From: Muricea muricata
Taxonomy: Eukaryota; Cnidaria; Anthozoa; Malacalcyonacea; Plexauridae
NCBI GenBank assembly: GCA_963855995.1
Contig: OY979730.1
Span: 1,178,501-1,242,500, forward strand
Direction: 5' to 3'
DNA length: 64,000 nucleotides
Shown here: positions 29,201-40,499 of the stretch, one piece after another
Position numbering within the stretch: the first letter of the stretch is position 1
Layout: each line of letters starts with the position of its first letter
Translations under genes and position numbers: made by a program
Notes under the pieces: generated by a model
What the model saw: only the letters and a program-made list of their open reading frames with translations
Told to the model about the DNA's origin: nothing
The model's database searches: none

Positions 29201-30955
29201 GATGTGCGGAAAATGTCCAAACTCAGGATATATTCGACATATAGTTATTATAGAGTTGACAGAGTTCCTTCCTACCAGATCATGCTAGATCAACATGGTG
29301 TAGCCAAAGTGAAAAAATTCGCTTTTAAATTGAGAAATTTCGCGGTACGTTACTAAGTACCGGTCAATTATCAAGTGTGAAAACAGGTTTAATTCAATAT
29401 TGATAATATAACTCTGTTTTTCTTGACCCAATTTGGGAAATTTCATCCTCAAAGTGATTGGGAAAAGTGCGTTGTTTTGGATTATAGCTAACACCCTCAT
29501 CTACCCTGTAAATGCTTCTGTAAATGAATAAACGGCTATCATAACAGAATCACATTTTTCTTCCAGGCTTGTTCCACGTGAGTTCAATTCGTATGGGTCA
29601 CGGAGAGGAAACGATGCCGTCATGGCACGTGGTACATTTGCTAACATACGATTGGTTAACAAATTCATAGGAAAGGCCGGACCAAAAACAGTTCACTTCC
29701 CGTCAAATGAAGAGGTACGACATGAGTTGAGCTTGATCAGCTTAGCTGGATGCACACGTGGAAATCTCACATCTTGTGTACTGTAAATTAGCCATTAACA
29801 AATTGCGCTCGCTTTGCGTGTCAAGTTAGTCAGCAAGTTCCATTCAGCTAAGATCCATTCAGTCGATTTAAGCTAACTTTTTACTGTAATACAAAATATA
29901 TACAAACTTATACAGTACGCTTATACAGTATTTCATTTTAAGATGGCTGTTTTCGACGCTGCTGAAAAATATCGTTCCGAAGGTCGGTCATTGATTATCT
30001 TGGCTGGAAAGGACTACGGATCTGGCTCGTCACGTGACTGGGCAGCCAAAGGTCCCTGGATATTGGTAAGTGGTCTCTGAATATCTCGGCGAACCCAGGA
30101 AACATTGTTGTGGAATAATTATATGTATCTTATCAATCCTTCCCTGTTTGTTTAATGTTTCCCTATTTCCCAAGGAAACAAAAATGTACTTCCCAACAAA
30201 TTCAAAAACATTTTTGTGGTACAAACTTTGCTGCCATATGTTGCCCACACTGGCAAAACCATTATGTGATTGTATGAAATTGGAACAAGGGATGTATCAG
30301 TAGGGGGTATAAATAATGGTGATGATGGTTGACTTGATTCGTTGCTTGTAGGAGTTTGCAAGAGTCTCCTTGCGCAATTTATGAAAAGTATTGTCGAGCT
30401 TTTCTTCAGCAAACGCGGAGGGAGGAACCTCCATCTTTTGGTCAGATACCCTATATTGCCCTGTGTTTACCTATAATTTGTAGGGTATCAAAGCAGTGAT
30501 CGCGGAAAGTTACGAGAGAATTCATCGCAGTAATTTGGTCGGAATGGGAATCATACCACTTCAATACATGCCCGAGCAGAACGCCGAGAGCCTGGGTCTG
30601 ACAGGAAAAGAAAGCTTTTCTATTGATATACCACAAGATCTAAAAACCGGACAAACGTTGACAGTTAAGGTAAGCTGAAAAAATTTCGTGCAATATTTCC
30701 TGCCAGTGTTCTGCCATTTTTTCCATCTCTCCCCAGTTGTGATGCTCATATTTTCACCCCACCCCCACTTGTGATACCGGTACCACATCCCTGTTTGACT
30801 GGAGCTCTCTTATTTCACTGACTTCTTTTCTTCTTTAGGTGGATAACAGCAGGAACTTCGAAGTAAAAGTGCGTTTCGATACCGACGTGGAATTAATGTT
30901 CTTCAAAAATGGTGGAATATTGAATTACATGATAAGAAGAATGGCCTGTAGCTGA
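20230..30955 (+). CDS. ACO1: Cytosolic aconitase / iron regulatory protein 1
   Basis: Complete gene, 892 residues (human IRP1 is 889). Exons: 20230-20236, 20304-20399, 22127-22295, 22771-22908, 24037-24106, 24332-24394, 24830-24950, 25345-25757, 25951-26158, 26746-26950, 27248-27332, 27698-27854, 27960-28024, 28411-28470, 28594-28698, 28984-29126, 29567-29714, 29943-30065, 30484-30669, 30839-30955; phases agree throughout. With a 4Fe-4S cluster it isomerises citrate to isocitrate; without it IRP1 binds iron-responsive elements in mRNA. The three cluster cysteines are present: C439 in [13 protein letters not shown]505 and C508 in [15 protein letters not shown]. Other marks are [54 protein letters not shown] and [20 protein letters not shown] has no mitochondrial leader and fits the cytosolic form. 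AATAAA lies at 31000-31005. Introns carry several MITEs and satellites. Confidence 0.97.
22417..22492 (+). repeat. Short tandem repeat, about 28 bp x 3
   Basis: The unit ACAACACTCAACTGGCTTACCTTG recurs about three times with few changes, in an intron of the aconitase gene. Confidence 0.75.
22930..23660 (+). repeat. ATC/ATT-rich minisatellite with 140-165 bp higher-order unit
   Basis: Intronic low-complexity DNA rich in ATTATC/CACCATT. From about 23170 a longer unit repeats three times (starts near 23170, 23335, 23475). Each unit has CTTCACTACCA, then TTTCACCATTATCACCAACAG, CTTATC and, in the first two, ACAATCCACCCATTG. This is a diverged higher-order array. Confidence 0.7.
23675..23950. mobile_element. 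Foldback MITE, GCAAAGTTTGCGAATTTT family
   Basis: The left side CTGCAAAGTTTGCGAATTTT is mirrored by AAAATTCGCAAACTTTACA about 110 bases later, with complementary ATTGTAAAATG and CATTTTACAATATTG outer parts. Related sequences occur at 26517-26690 and 63310-63560, giving three members in the window. Intronic, non-coding. Confidence 0.65.
26285..26485. mobile_element. Foldback MITE in aconitase intron
   Basis: Nested complementary blocks: CATATTCCGAAGAAATTTC with the mirrored ATTTCTTCGGAATATG, ACTCGAGTTAAAAACAAGAA with TTCTTGTTTTTAACTCGAGT, and ATATTTCGGTTTTAT with ATAAAACCGAAATAT. The element is about 190 bases, immediately upstream of the 26517 element. Confidence 0.7.
26517..26690. mobile_element. 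Partial member of the GCGAAGTTTGCGAATTT family
   Basis: It shares TAGAATACAAAACAATAAATA, CTTGCGAAGTTTGCGAATTT, CACGCACGGGAAAGCGTA and the TTGCCTGGAT tail with the 23675 and 63310 elements. The right half of the palindrome is degenerate. It directly precedes exon 10 of the aconitase gene. Confidence 0.55.
28805..28885 (+). repeat. tRNA-derived SINE-like head
   Basis: It contains an A-box-like TTGCTTAGTGGAC near 28812 and an exact B-box GGTTCGATTCC at about 28859-28869, with pol III internal-promoter spacing. The rest folds poorly as tRNA and continues into an unrelated tail. It lies in an aconitase intron. Confidence 0.5.
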
Positions 30956-31339
30956 GGACACCTTATTTAGGTGGAATTTCACGTCGTTTTTTGTCCTTGA
31001 ATAAACAACCGATGTAAAAACTTTTGTCATTCGATAACGTTAATGTTAGTGAAGAGCATTTAGCAGTCTCAATTATCTGAAACCGTCAAACATAAAACTT
31101 GTCAAATGTTCTTGACAAACACTGAACTGAGGCAAAACTAGCTTTTTTTTCTGCTGTTTATTCAGGACGATATCAAGATAGTTGGCTAACCGACGGGGAT
31201 ATTTAAAGGGGAAATTCAATTCTTTTGAATAATTGGTTGCATCTGGAGAAAGAAAATGATTAAAAGGGTGTAAAATAAATAAAAACTAAAATAAAAAATT
31301 TCGCAGTCTGCTATTCTGCCCGTAACTAGCTCCTGCCCG

Positions 31340-31453
31340 ACCTTTTGCATAAATAAGACCGAAACGCGAGATATACATCACTCAGACCAGTACGAGCAGT
31401 TCAGGAAAAACACACGCACACAAATGCTGCAAAATTAACAACATGGCAACCAG
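31340..31453 (+). promoter_or_regulatory. Possible promoter and 5' leader exon of the Ly6-like gene
   Basis: A TATA-like CATAAATA lies at 31348-31355, followed by a start-site-like TCACTCAGA about 25 bases on and a leader ending ATGGCAACCAG before GTTAGC (donor at 31454). Splicing to the acceptor at 33235 would give a short upstream ORF that stops before the Ly6 start codon. All of this is inference from signal order. Confidence 0.3.
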
Positions 31454-31459
31454 GTTAGC

Positions 31460-33234
31460 GCTTTACTTAGGAGAAGTAGTTAACTCGCATCCCTTAGTTG
31501 ACTGGTTCGTTTCTGGTTTATTCCTGGTTAAGGTTCTGCTGTTTCTTACCACGTGGTAAAGTTGGGTTATCCCTGGTATTTCGGCCCCTACTTCCCCCAA
31601 AACCCCTCTTCTCTAACATGGACTTTTTTTGGTCATCCTATTTTTCCTATTTTTTATCCATTCTGTCCACTTGGTCTTCATCTTTTTGCTTTTGTAAGAG
31701 AAAGTTTATGCTGTAGTTTTGAATATTACCATATTATTCAACTTTTTATCGTCAGTATTTTGAAATGCGTACAATTTTCGCTCGAATTCACCCCACCTGC
31801 ATAAAATTTATACACCCCGATTAACCTTTCTGCATAATTAGAACACGCGCACGACCAATCAGGTGCCAGGCATACAATTGTGCGAAAAATTCTTGGGAAT
31901 GTTTCGTAAACAGCAGCAAACCGACGAGTCTAATAAAATTCATGTAGATCGCTTTGTGGTTTTCTAGTGCCTTTTACTTCATTTTACACCGCTACTAAAG
32001 CTGATATATTTACGGAGGTATGTAGACTTGTTTCATTTCTATATTTGCTATCACTTAACCGCTTTAAGTATTCGATATTGGCAACGTTTTTGGCGTCTTT
32101 ACAACAATTATTGTGCATGAAATTCGCATTGGTGTGAGACCAGCTTGAAAGAATAAACAGCAAAACAAAAACAGTTTGTCGCCTTTATAGAAAGCGTAGA
32201 CCCGCTGAGAGTAATGCTGCTTGTATTTGATAACACATACGTTCATATAAACCGCCAGTTTGGCAAAAATTATCGATGCTTTTATATATTTTACTGTTTG
32301 TGTGTCGTTGAACGGGTGACAGAAAATTCGACCAAAATTTCTTGCTTTTTGTATATTTTTAAGGCTATCTATACAGTTATTAAAGCGTAATATCGTGGTT
32401 GAAATAAATTTGAGCGGACCCAAGGCGACATTATGCACTTGTATCGATATTGTTATGACTTATTTAATAAAATATATTGGCTTCAATGATATGTTTAAAT
32501 TTGATATTCATATACCGGTACCAATACTCAATTACTGTATAAAATATTCAGCTCATTAAATATACTGATATGCACAACGATTTTAAAATAGTTTTTGAAG
32601 TTGCGTTCACCGTGAAACACTTTGATGTAAACTTTTAGTGTTGTTAAAACATTATTTGATTAAAATATTTCAGCAAATTCATGACGCTAGCAGTCGGTGA
32701 ACTTTTAAGTAATGTATAGACGTTTTTTATGCTACGAACCATTCCACAAAAGAAACTTGCTTTATAGCCGTTTGACAGACATATAAGGTTGAAGTAAAAG
32801 TGCTAGAAAATACATTCTCACTTCTCAGCTGGAACAAATAAAGATAGTGAATAAATTGAAATGATAAAATAACGTGGCTGTGCTACCAAAATTTATGTAT
32901 TAGTGGAAATTAATCTGCGTTAGGACTTGTTCATATGGGCAGAAGTTACATACATACATACGCACATAAAAGCTTTATTAACAGGAAAGAATCTTCAATA
33001 CAGGTATATTAACTATTTACAAAAAAAGAAAAGGTTAAACTTGTCTAACTGGCTCACTGTCAACAGCTACATGTAGCTCGTGATTATCAAACGTGGCTAA
33101 ACAATGACTTGAACCAAAAACCGTGAACTAATTTTAGCAAGTAATAACAATTCAAAACACCAAGTAATTTGTACATTTCAGCTCACTTGTATTTGTAAAT
33201 GACTGGAATAAAATAAAATTGATGCCTGTTTTTA
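31460..33234. other. No gene seen; probable intron or spacer
   Basis: AT-rich sequence with no supported coding region. Near 32930 a solo end, GGACTTGTTCATATGGGCAGAAGTT, matches the terminus of the 41774-42162 MITE. Confidence 0.4.
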
Positions 33235-33274
33235 GACATAGACTCCCATTTTTTACATAGATTGATTACTGAAG

Positions 33275-34100
33275 ATGGGCGTCTTCAAGTTTTTGGTGGT
33301 ACTTAATGTGATTTGTCTGTGTAAGTATGTTGATGAGCTCTAACACCTTGTCAGGGCCTTCTAGAAATAACCTACCTGAACAAAAAGAGAACAAAGAGTA
33401 TTTGAAAATGAGGATATTGTAAATTATCATGTAATTAAGTCCTTCATGTCAAAATTCTGAACTTTTTAACAGGTCAAAATTTGACCTCCCACCACCACCT
33501 CTGTACCATCACAGTCAATTTCAAAATTTTGGCATTAGATGTTTTTTGAGCAGGCAAAATGTTTTGCATGGCGGCAAACTTGATGTTAAGGTTGGGAGGG
33601 GGTGTACCTCTCCATTTTTGCTTTTAGAGTGGTGAGGGGAGGGTGTGTAGGTGCATATGCTGCCTAGCTATTATTATAGCTCTCCTCATCTGGTGAGTGA
33701 AAAACTCAAGCATGATAGATATTGTTTGCTTTTCAACATGAAAGATACAAATTTTCTAGGCAATGCTGCCCTCAAGTGCTATTCCTGTGGCGGTCTGAGT
33801 CTAGAACAATGCATGAAAACATCTTCGAAATGTCGACCAGAACAGAATCGATGCATATCCCTCATGCTTGAGGGTGGAAATAGTGACAAAATATACTACA
33901 AAAGATGTGGCAGAAAAAACGAATGCTACAACTACAAGCTACAGGGAACGTGCGACTCAAAAATATTCATTCATGGTTCATCGTCATGCCGACCTGCTTG
34001 TTGCGAGACGGACAATTGTAACGGCAGCAGTCTTGTATCCTTGTCATGGCTAGCAATCATTCCTGCTGTCACTTTTGTGTTAAAAATTCTTTTCAGCTAA
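33275..34100 (+). CDS. Small GPI-anchor-type Ly6/uPAR three-finger protein
   Basis: Two coding exons, 33275-33320 and 33760-34100, joined in phase 1, give 128 residues. The signal peptide is MGVFKFLVVLNVICLCNA. The mature part opens LKCYSCGG and ends CRPACCETDNCNG, with spaced cysteines between, which is the Ly6/uPAR (LU) pattern including the closing CCxxDxCN. A hydrophobic C-terminus (LSWLAIIPAVTFVLKILFS) after NGSS fits a GPI-attachment signal, so the product should sit on the outer cell surface. Ly6 proteins bind diverse partners and no specific role can be read. The start was chosen because it gives a full signal peptide ending at a donor. AATAAA lies at 34226-34231. Confidence 0.9.
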
Positions 34101-34239
34101 CTTTTTGAGATATCAAAACTTTTGTACAATCGAACAGTTTAGATTAGTGTACTATTTGGTGCAGTGAATTTGTAGTCCTGTATCAAAAAAGTGAGATATC
34201 TTTTAGCAAAGGAAACTCAGCACTAAATAAAAATGAACA

Positions 34240-36429
34240 TACAGTATCCCCAAAAGGATCTTTACCATATACATTGTATAGATTTTATTTTTTATTGCCA
34301 TAACAAGCATGCCTTTAGCTGTTGAACAATTCATATGATTTTGAGTGGCAATATAATGGCATTAGTTGCTTATTTTGCATTAAATGGCATAAAAAATAAA
34401 ATCAGTGAAATCTAACATAAAAATCTGGCTTTATGACTGATTTTGGACCAGCATTTGTCACAAAACATGACTATGATACATATCCACTCAACAAATTGAG
34501 ATCAGTGGTATTGTTTTATTTCTGTCATACTTTATAAAGAGTATTTTTCCAATGATTAAAAAGTGTTTAAACATTATTTAGTTTCTCTATTGTTGTCAAA
34601 CCTTTCTTTTGAGGTTTTCCTACTGTTGTCCCTCCATATTTGTATGCACTTTTAATTTTATTCAAGTTCAGGAGCGAATTTGGCTGGTGAATTTTGCAAT
34701 TTCACATGTTTTATAGCATAGTCAAATACAATGTGCAATTTCATAAGGATCATTATAAATTCTAAGAAGAAATCTAATTCACCAGCCACATGGAGTCCGA
34801 AAGTGACCAAAACGAAGCACAAAAGACGAGTTATCTCATTTGAACCGTTCTCATTATGGCCAAGCAAAGTGTAGCATCGTGTTATATCTGTGTTTGAAGC
34901 ATTTGAAAAGTTATGAGGTTTATCACAGCAACTATTAAGTATTGTGTTTTAAAGTTATTTCATAGGCAGCCCAGGAACGCGATGTTTTGTTTTGTTTTTA
35001 CCGATGTGACGTATGCATAATTATAATTACCCTAAGGGTAATTATAATTATGCAACGTCACCCTAGTAGCCCAAAATTGTTTAGTATGTTGATAATTCAA
35101 ATATCCATTCAGTTTTATATTGAGGTCTATGCCGCAGCGGCAGTTGCGTAATTGTAAGTCGTATGAGCGTTTTGATTGGCTGATATTTTCTTACCCAAAA
35201 ATTCAACGCCTGTTCGCAGGCTAATGTAAACATGGAGTCCGATTTTGTCAACTTATTACTGAGGAGAGAGATTTATAATATTTTGTCTGCAAAAAATCTC
35301 GAAAGATCATGAACAAATACATTTGTGGTTTCATTAACATGAAATAAACCTCATGGTTGTATTTTCTGCACGAAAACAAATCGTTAAATGGTATGAAATT
35401 TTGTTTTTATATTTCGCTTGTATTTTGTTGTCCGTCAGTATATCAAATATTTGGTATCTCTATACTCATCTTTACACTCATATAATAAACAATTTACTTC
35501 ATGTTTGGTTCGTTTGTACGATTTTTATTATTCACTCGTTGTGAAAGATCGCTAAACTCACTCGTTCGTTTAACGATCTTTCACAACTCGTGAATAAAAA
35601 TCGTACGCACTCACCAACCATGAAGTAATCTCTATATATATATTAATATATATTAGTATATATATATATTAATATATTATATTAATATATATATTAATAT
35701 ATATTAATACACATATACAATTACGCAACTACTGCTACGCCACGGACCTCAATATAAAACTGAGTGGATGTTTTAATTATCAAAACACTAAGAAATTTTG
35801 GGCTGCCTAGGCTGTAAGAGGAATATTATACACATGATTCATTTATTTAAATTTAAAAACCACTGATTTCTGGGCCACCTATGACGTCACCATTAAAAAC
35901 AAAGCAAAACATCGCGTTCCTGGGCTGCCTATGGTTATTTTATAAAAATCCCAATCCTATGTGTCACACACCTTCTAGTATGATTTTAATGTTGGCCATT
36001 TGCAGTGGATATCTGCTGTAAATGCCAATCTTAAAATGTCTAATGAAAAGTCTATTGCAAAACTAAAACCAGCCATTATAATTTATAATGTCAAGTTATT
36101 TTGCATTAATTTGTAGTTACTGAAGCTGCATCATGCAGAATCATTGATAGTTTACAATGAAGACATTTCATACAAGCCTATGTTTTAATGGCAAATGGTA
36201 TATAGTATATATGACATATCTGTTATTACTATCAATTAAGTTCACCAAAAACTACTATAGCAAGGCATGGTAGTTGGAAGATATTCTTTCCTGTTAGTCC
36301 TGACAAAATAGTTAAAGCTTTGTGCAAAGCACACATCTCTTGATGCACAAGTCTTGTAAAACTATACACACTTTGTAATTGAATGAGTCTATGGTATATA
36401 TTATGGTAGCGTTTCCAAATAGAAATCTT
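34240..36429. other. Intergenic, dominated by a foldback element
   Basis: No gene is supported between the Ly6-like gene and paralog A. Most of it is AT-rich; the 34963-35932 element is described separately. Confidence 0.4.
34963..35932. mobile_element. Roughly 970-bp nested foldback transposon
   Basis: The outer ends ATAGGCAGCCCAGGAACGCG and CGCGTTCCTGGGCTGCCTAT mirror each other. Inner mirrored blocks include TCAGTTTTATATTGAGGTC with GACCTCAATATAAAACTGA, and CAGTTGCGTAATTGTA with TACAATTACGCAACTA. A central palindrome at about 35490-35625 pairs CACTCGTTGTGAAAGATCG with CGATCTTTCACAACTCGTG. A TA-rich microsatellite fills about 35633-35710. No transposase ORF is seen. Confidence 0.7.
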
Positions 36430-37336
36430 TTATTCTGGCTGTAATAAGGATTTGCTAGAGTCACCATTGGCATGTTTAGGTGGTTGAGGGAATATACAGG
36501 GGCATGAGATTCTGCTCATGTAGTACATCCATGATCCTTGGATGAAATACCCACTGAATCCCTTGCGGTACCAACCACGCCATCCACTTGATATGCCTGG
36601 AACTAAATGGGCAATTTGAAACACATCAGTGGGGTTAATAGTTTTCTGAGGAAAGACATCATATATGCAAAAAAGTGTCTGTAAAACACATAGCTTAGCT
36701 TGAAAGATCTTGCGGGATTGTACAAAATTTGAATGTGAAATGTCTCTGAATTTGAAACAGAACTTTCGGGCCTTGAGTTTATTGAAGTCCTTGAATTTTT
36801 AGGCCTTTTTAGTGCTTGAATTTCTTGATATTTGACCTTGAAAGTTCTTGAGACATCCTCGAATTTTACTCTCATATTGTCTTGTACAAACCATGTCTTA
36901 CTGTTTATTTCATCAAAATCAGTGAAAGCTTCGAAAATTGGGGCAATTTCAATACAGGATGCGTCACAAAAATCGAAAATTGTATCGCTACTTGCTAAGT
37001 TAAGCACATGGGTCATTTTGCACAACATGAGATATGTTAAGTTTTATTCTATAAGTCTCGTGGCTAAAATTGTAAAAAATGTGGATGGCCTAAAAATTGA
37101 CCCTTTTATGATTACACTTGTAGGGAGCAAAATATCTGACAAAATGTATTCTAGAACTTACCATAGCATATTTTTCTGAAGTGGTAACAAAAATATGACG
37201 GCGGTTGTTCTGTGTTAAAGGTGACAGGAAAATACATTCCTTTGTTTACCATGGTTTCTCTTGTGTAATTGGAAGTGACCAAGCTTGCTTGAAACATGAG
37301 CAGTACAACACACACAGCGTAGGGAACACACAGCAT
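36430..37336 (-). CDS. Paralog A: secreted, C-terminal domain only (no collagen)
   Basis: Coding exons 37336-37162 and 36602-36430 (phase 1) give 115 residues; exon 2 begins at 37338. The signal peptide is MLCVPYAVCVVLLMFQASLV. The mature part is the domain shared with B and C: GMYFPVTFN, then CYHFRKICY, the intron, VPGISSGWRGWYRKGFSGY, WMYYMSRISCPC. No Gly-X-Y repeat is present. A candidate 5' UTR exon with a GTAAGT donor lies near 38850-38900. The minus-strand stop overlaps an AATAAA, so the 3' UTR limit is unclear. The domain is not one I recognise. It is secreted by prediction; function unknown. Confidence 0.75.
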
Positions 37337-37466
37337 ATCTGAAATTAAAGTTTGCAATAGGTTGAGGTGCAATTTGCATGAGAGTGGAGAAAGTTGAGAA
37401 GCGAGAGTTTGTGTTAGAGATTTCTTAATTCTCATCTTCAAGGTGGTCGCCTGGTTATCAATATGT

Positions 37467-37868
37467 TTAAGGTGGCTCGATAGTCAGAATTCATTAGAAA
37501 TTTTATGTCTCTACGATTAAATGTTTTGTCGTGGATGCTTGAGCTTCATTTTAGTTCATTGCTCAGCTCTATAGCACTGTTTGCTGTATTTAAAAAAGAA
37601 TTTCTTAAAAGTTTGCCTGAACATAGAAATCACGTTTCTTGTTGGAACTCGTTTCTAATTATAAGTTCATTTGCATAAACTCCACACCTTACCTATGACA
37701 ACAATATCTCTGGACATACGAACGGTAGGAGTATAAAACTTTTCCAATTATGAAGACAACCAGCAGAGCTATGCAATGAACTAAACTAAGCTTTACACGC
37801 GCACTGTAAAAGATTCTATGGCGAAAGAAGTATTATGTGCTATGAGTTAGACTATCGAGCCACCTTAA
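37467..37868. mobile_element. MITE with TTAA duplication and GGTGGCTCGATAGTC ends
   Basis: TTAAGGTGGCTCGATAGTC at the left mirrors GACTATCGAGCCACCTTAA at the right. Inner partial mirrors (TAGTTCATTGCTCAGCTCTAT and AGAGCTATGCAATGAACTA) show a decayed foldback. TTAA flanks both ends. It lies upstream of paralog A's coding exons, probably in its first intron. Confidence 0.75.
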
Positions 37869-37899
37869 TAAAATCCTGATTGGAATCTCATACGGTTTT

Positions 37900-40499
37900 T
37901 TTTTTTATAACCACAAATTCCACTCTTGTGGAATGAAACCAGCTCTCAAGTTGACGAGAGTTGATGAGAGTGTACGAAAGTAGATAAGTGTTTGCGGTTA
38001 GACACAAGTTGCAACTTCTCATCAACTCAGAAAATATTGACGATGCGTAGCCAGGAATAAAGATAGTCAGTCAAATTAAAAAACGCTCTGTGATTTTAAA
38101 ACATTTATTTCTTTGTCCATGAGTTAGTTTAGTTTGTTATATTTTAGAGAATGTGTAATATTACTTTCTACCTCTCCAAAGCTATATAGTCTGGTAGCCG
38201 AAAGCTCGTATCAAAAATGAATATTTTAAAGCTGGAAAGCGTTTTTCAATTTGACTGTCTCATCGACTCCTTTGACCTGGGCTTGTATGGTTTCCACTCG
38301 ACATTACTAAACATCTATGCCCTACAGAATTCAAACATATTCTTAAAATATTCCGAAAAACTATAGCTGCTATGTTAGTCTGGAATATGCATCACTTTCG
38401 GCTCTGTATGCATCCTAAAGTTCAACGCGAGCTCACAGCGCATTTGCGCAAAATTTTCAAAATTCCTTGCTTAACTTGCAGACAAAACACAAATTATTAA
38501 AAAGTTTGCGTTTGTAAATACTTTGCCTAATTTGCGCATCATAATGGCTAATCAATGAAGCGCAGTTTCAACCGAGTGCGCAAATAATTGTGCCTGAAAC
38601 AAGCTAAAAAAACACGCGTAAAATACAACCAAGACGCGCGACCTCACTGGAATAGCTCTTGCTTAATGAGTACAAATCAGTAAAACTTGTGCGGCGAATT
38701 GTTCTTGGCAATAGCAAAACGCTTATTTACTTTGTCGCCATTATATGCATGTGAAACACTTAACACATATCTTGACACGAATATGACAAGCTTTCGCCCG
38801 ACATACGATGCGTTTTATGCGTGTATAAAATAAGTTACCACTGAATACTTACTTCAGGAGTTCTGCTTTGCCAATGATATGTGTTCAGCACCTTATATCC
38901 CGTTGTATAGCCAAAACTGGTCAAAACAATGTCTCTTTGAGTCTAACTTGACACAATTTTAATCACACAGACATGATGACATCTTAAGTATGTGTAACAG
39001 TATCTCCTTTGATATGCTGCCAACGGAAGTAACCTTATTGACGAGTTAATACCAACCTTGAAATGACCTGGCTTTGTGCCGGGATTTATGCGACAAAATT
39101 CATCTTTGTGTTTGCTTTGTTCTTTGGAAAAAAACATTTGTGCTTGTCTTTTATTGTTATAACCAACCACTCAGATAGGTCAAAGCCAAGCTTTGGCAAG
39201 GATTCTATTTATTAGTCAGAACTGTCATAGGAAAGCCATGTTTGACATCTATACAGCTTAGTTTTATCTTTTCTCTTGTAAAATATTACTGTCATGTTGG
39301 ACGCGAGGCTCAGCAGAGCGTTTTAATAATATCTGATACAGCACGAACTGCGAGTATTCAGTTAGATGGCTTTAAAAAAGACCCATTTTAGTCATCTAAT
39401 GAGTTTCTTGTGAAGAATCTTTAATTAATATAGATGTTGTTTAAGCCAAAAAAATCAAGGCAAGACTTTGATGTAAGCCAACGTGGATCTTTATCGCATA
39501 CAAAGACTCCTTCACGGCCATGATTGAAGTGTAGATCTGTGTACATGCTCTACCACATATAACGTTTACGTCTGAGTAGAAAACCCGCCTTTAGTATAGA
39601 TTGGTATCCACCCCTCTGGCTTAATGACAGACCGACGTTTTGCAGTCCTCAAATGCAAACTACGCAACGATGAAAACATAAGCGACCCTTCTTGGTTCAT
39701 AACTCATAAGTGTTATGTTGCATGCACTAACTACACCTGCTACCCAAAAAGTAGAAATTTCTTGGAACTAACGTTACCAGCCGGCAGTCGCGAGTACACG
39801 AGGATAGTAGTTCTTAGAATTGGACAAAAAACAGAATTGGACGTTTTGAGCGAATGTCCTCCCTTAGGAAATAACTATTACCATTACTTCTTTCATTACT
39901 GACTTCCTGAAGAAGGACTTTCGCTCAAAACGTCGAATTCAGTTTTATCTTTGCAAGAAGCGAAAGAACCTTCTGTTCTTGAGATACATTTTTTACCCAA
40001 CGTTTGGTCTGGACAAATATGCCCTAAAGGCAACAAGGCAGTGAAGGATATTTAAACAAAATTGATGATGAGAATTTAATAGGTTTACAATCCAGGAAAT
40101 GGGAAATTCCGGCTCTGTGTAATCAAAAGGACTATAAGATTATCATATTTGGTCTTTTGTTAAGAAGGTGGGAGAAAATCGGTTTCAAATAGGCATTAAC
40201 AATAGGTAGACTCCTGTCCCTGGGTGCAAGACTTGCCGGTGAATTGGTAAACTGTTAAATATGATAAATCAAAAAGCCCGTGTGCGACGTCCAGGGTTTC
40301 AAAAAGATCTTAAAGTACACCGAATCACCGTAGGACGTTCTCTAATTTTGAAAGTAAACTTACACAACAACTATCTTTAAATAAACTGGCACACTTAGAA
40401 ACACCACAGCCAAGCACTCTACACTACAAGCTTTACTACAAAGGAAATTACAACACACTCTAATAAATGCAATTTATGATAATCCACTATATGTCTTCT
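37900..40499. other. Spacer between paralogs A and B
   Basis: It holds paralog A's likely 5' exon (about 38850-38900) and a Penelope-like remnant (39830-39960). No other gene is supported; the open stretch 39624-39902 reads into the remnant. Confidence 0.35.
39830..39960 (+). mobile_element. Inverted repeat like a Penelope-like element end
   Basis: AGAATTGGACGTTTTGAGCGAA is mirrored by TTTCGCTCAAAACGTCGAATTC about 80 bases later. The core CCTGAAGAAGGACTTTCGCTC resembles the degenerate hammerhead-like ends of Penelope-like retroelements. There is a similar remnant at 14645. Confidence 0.4.
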
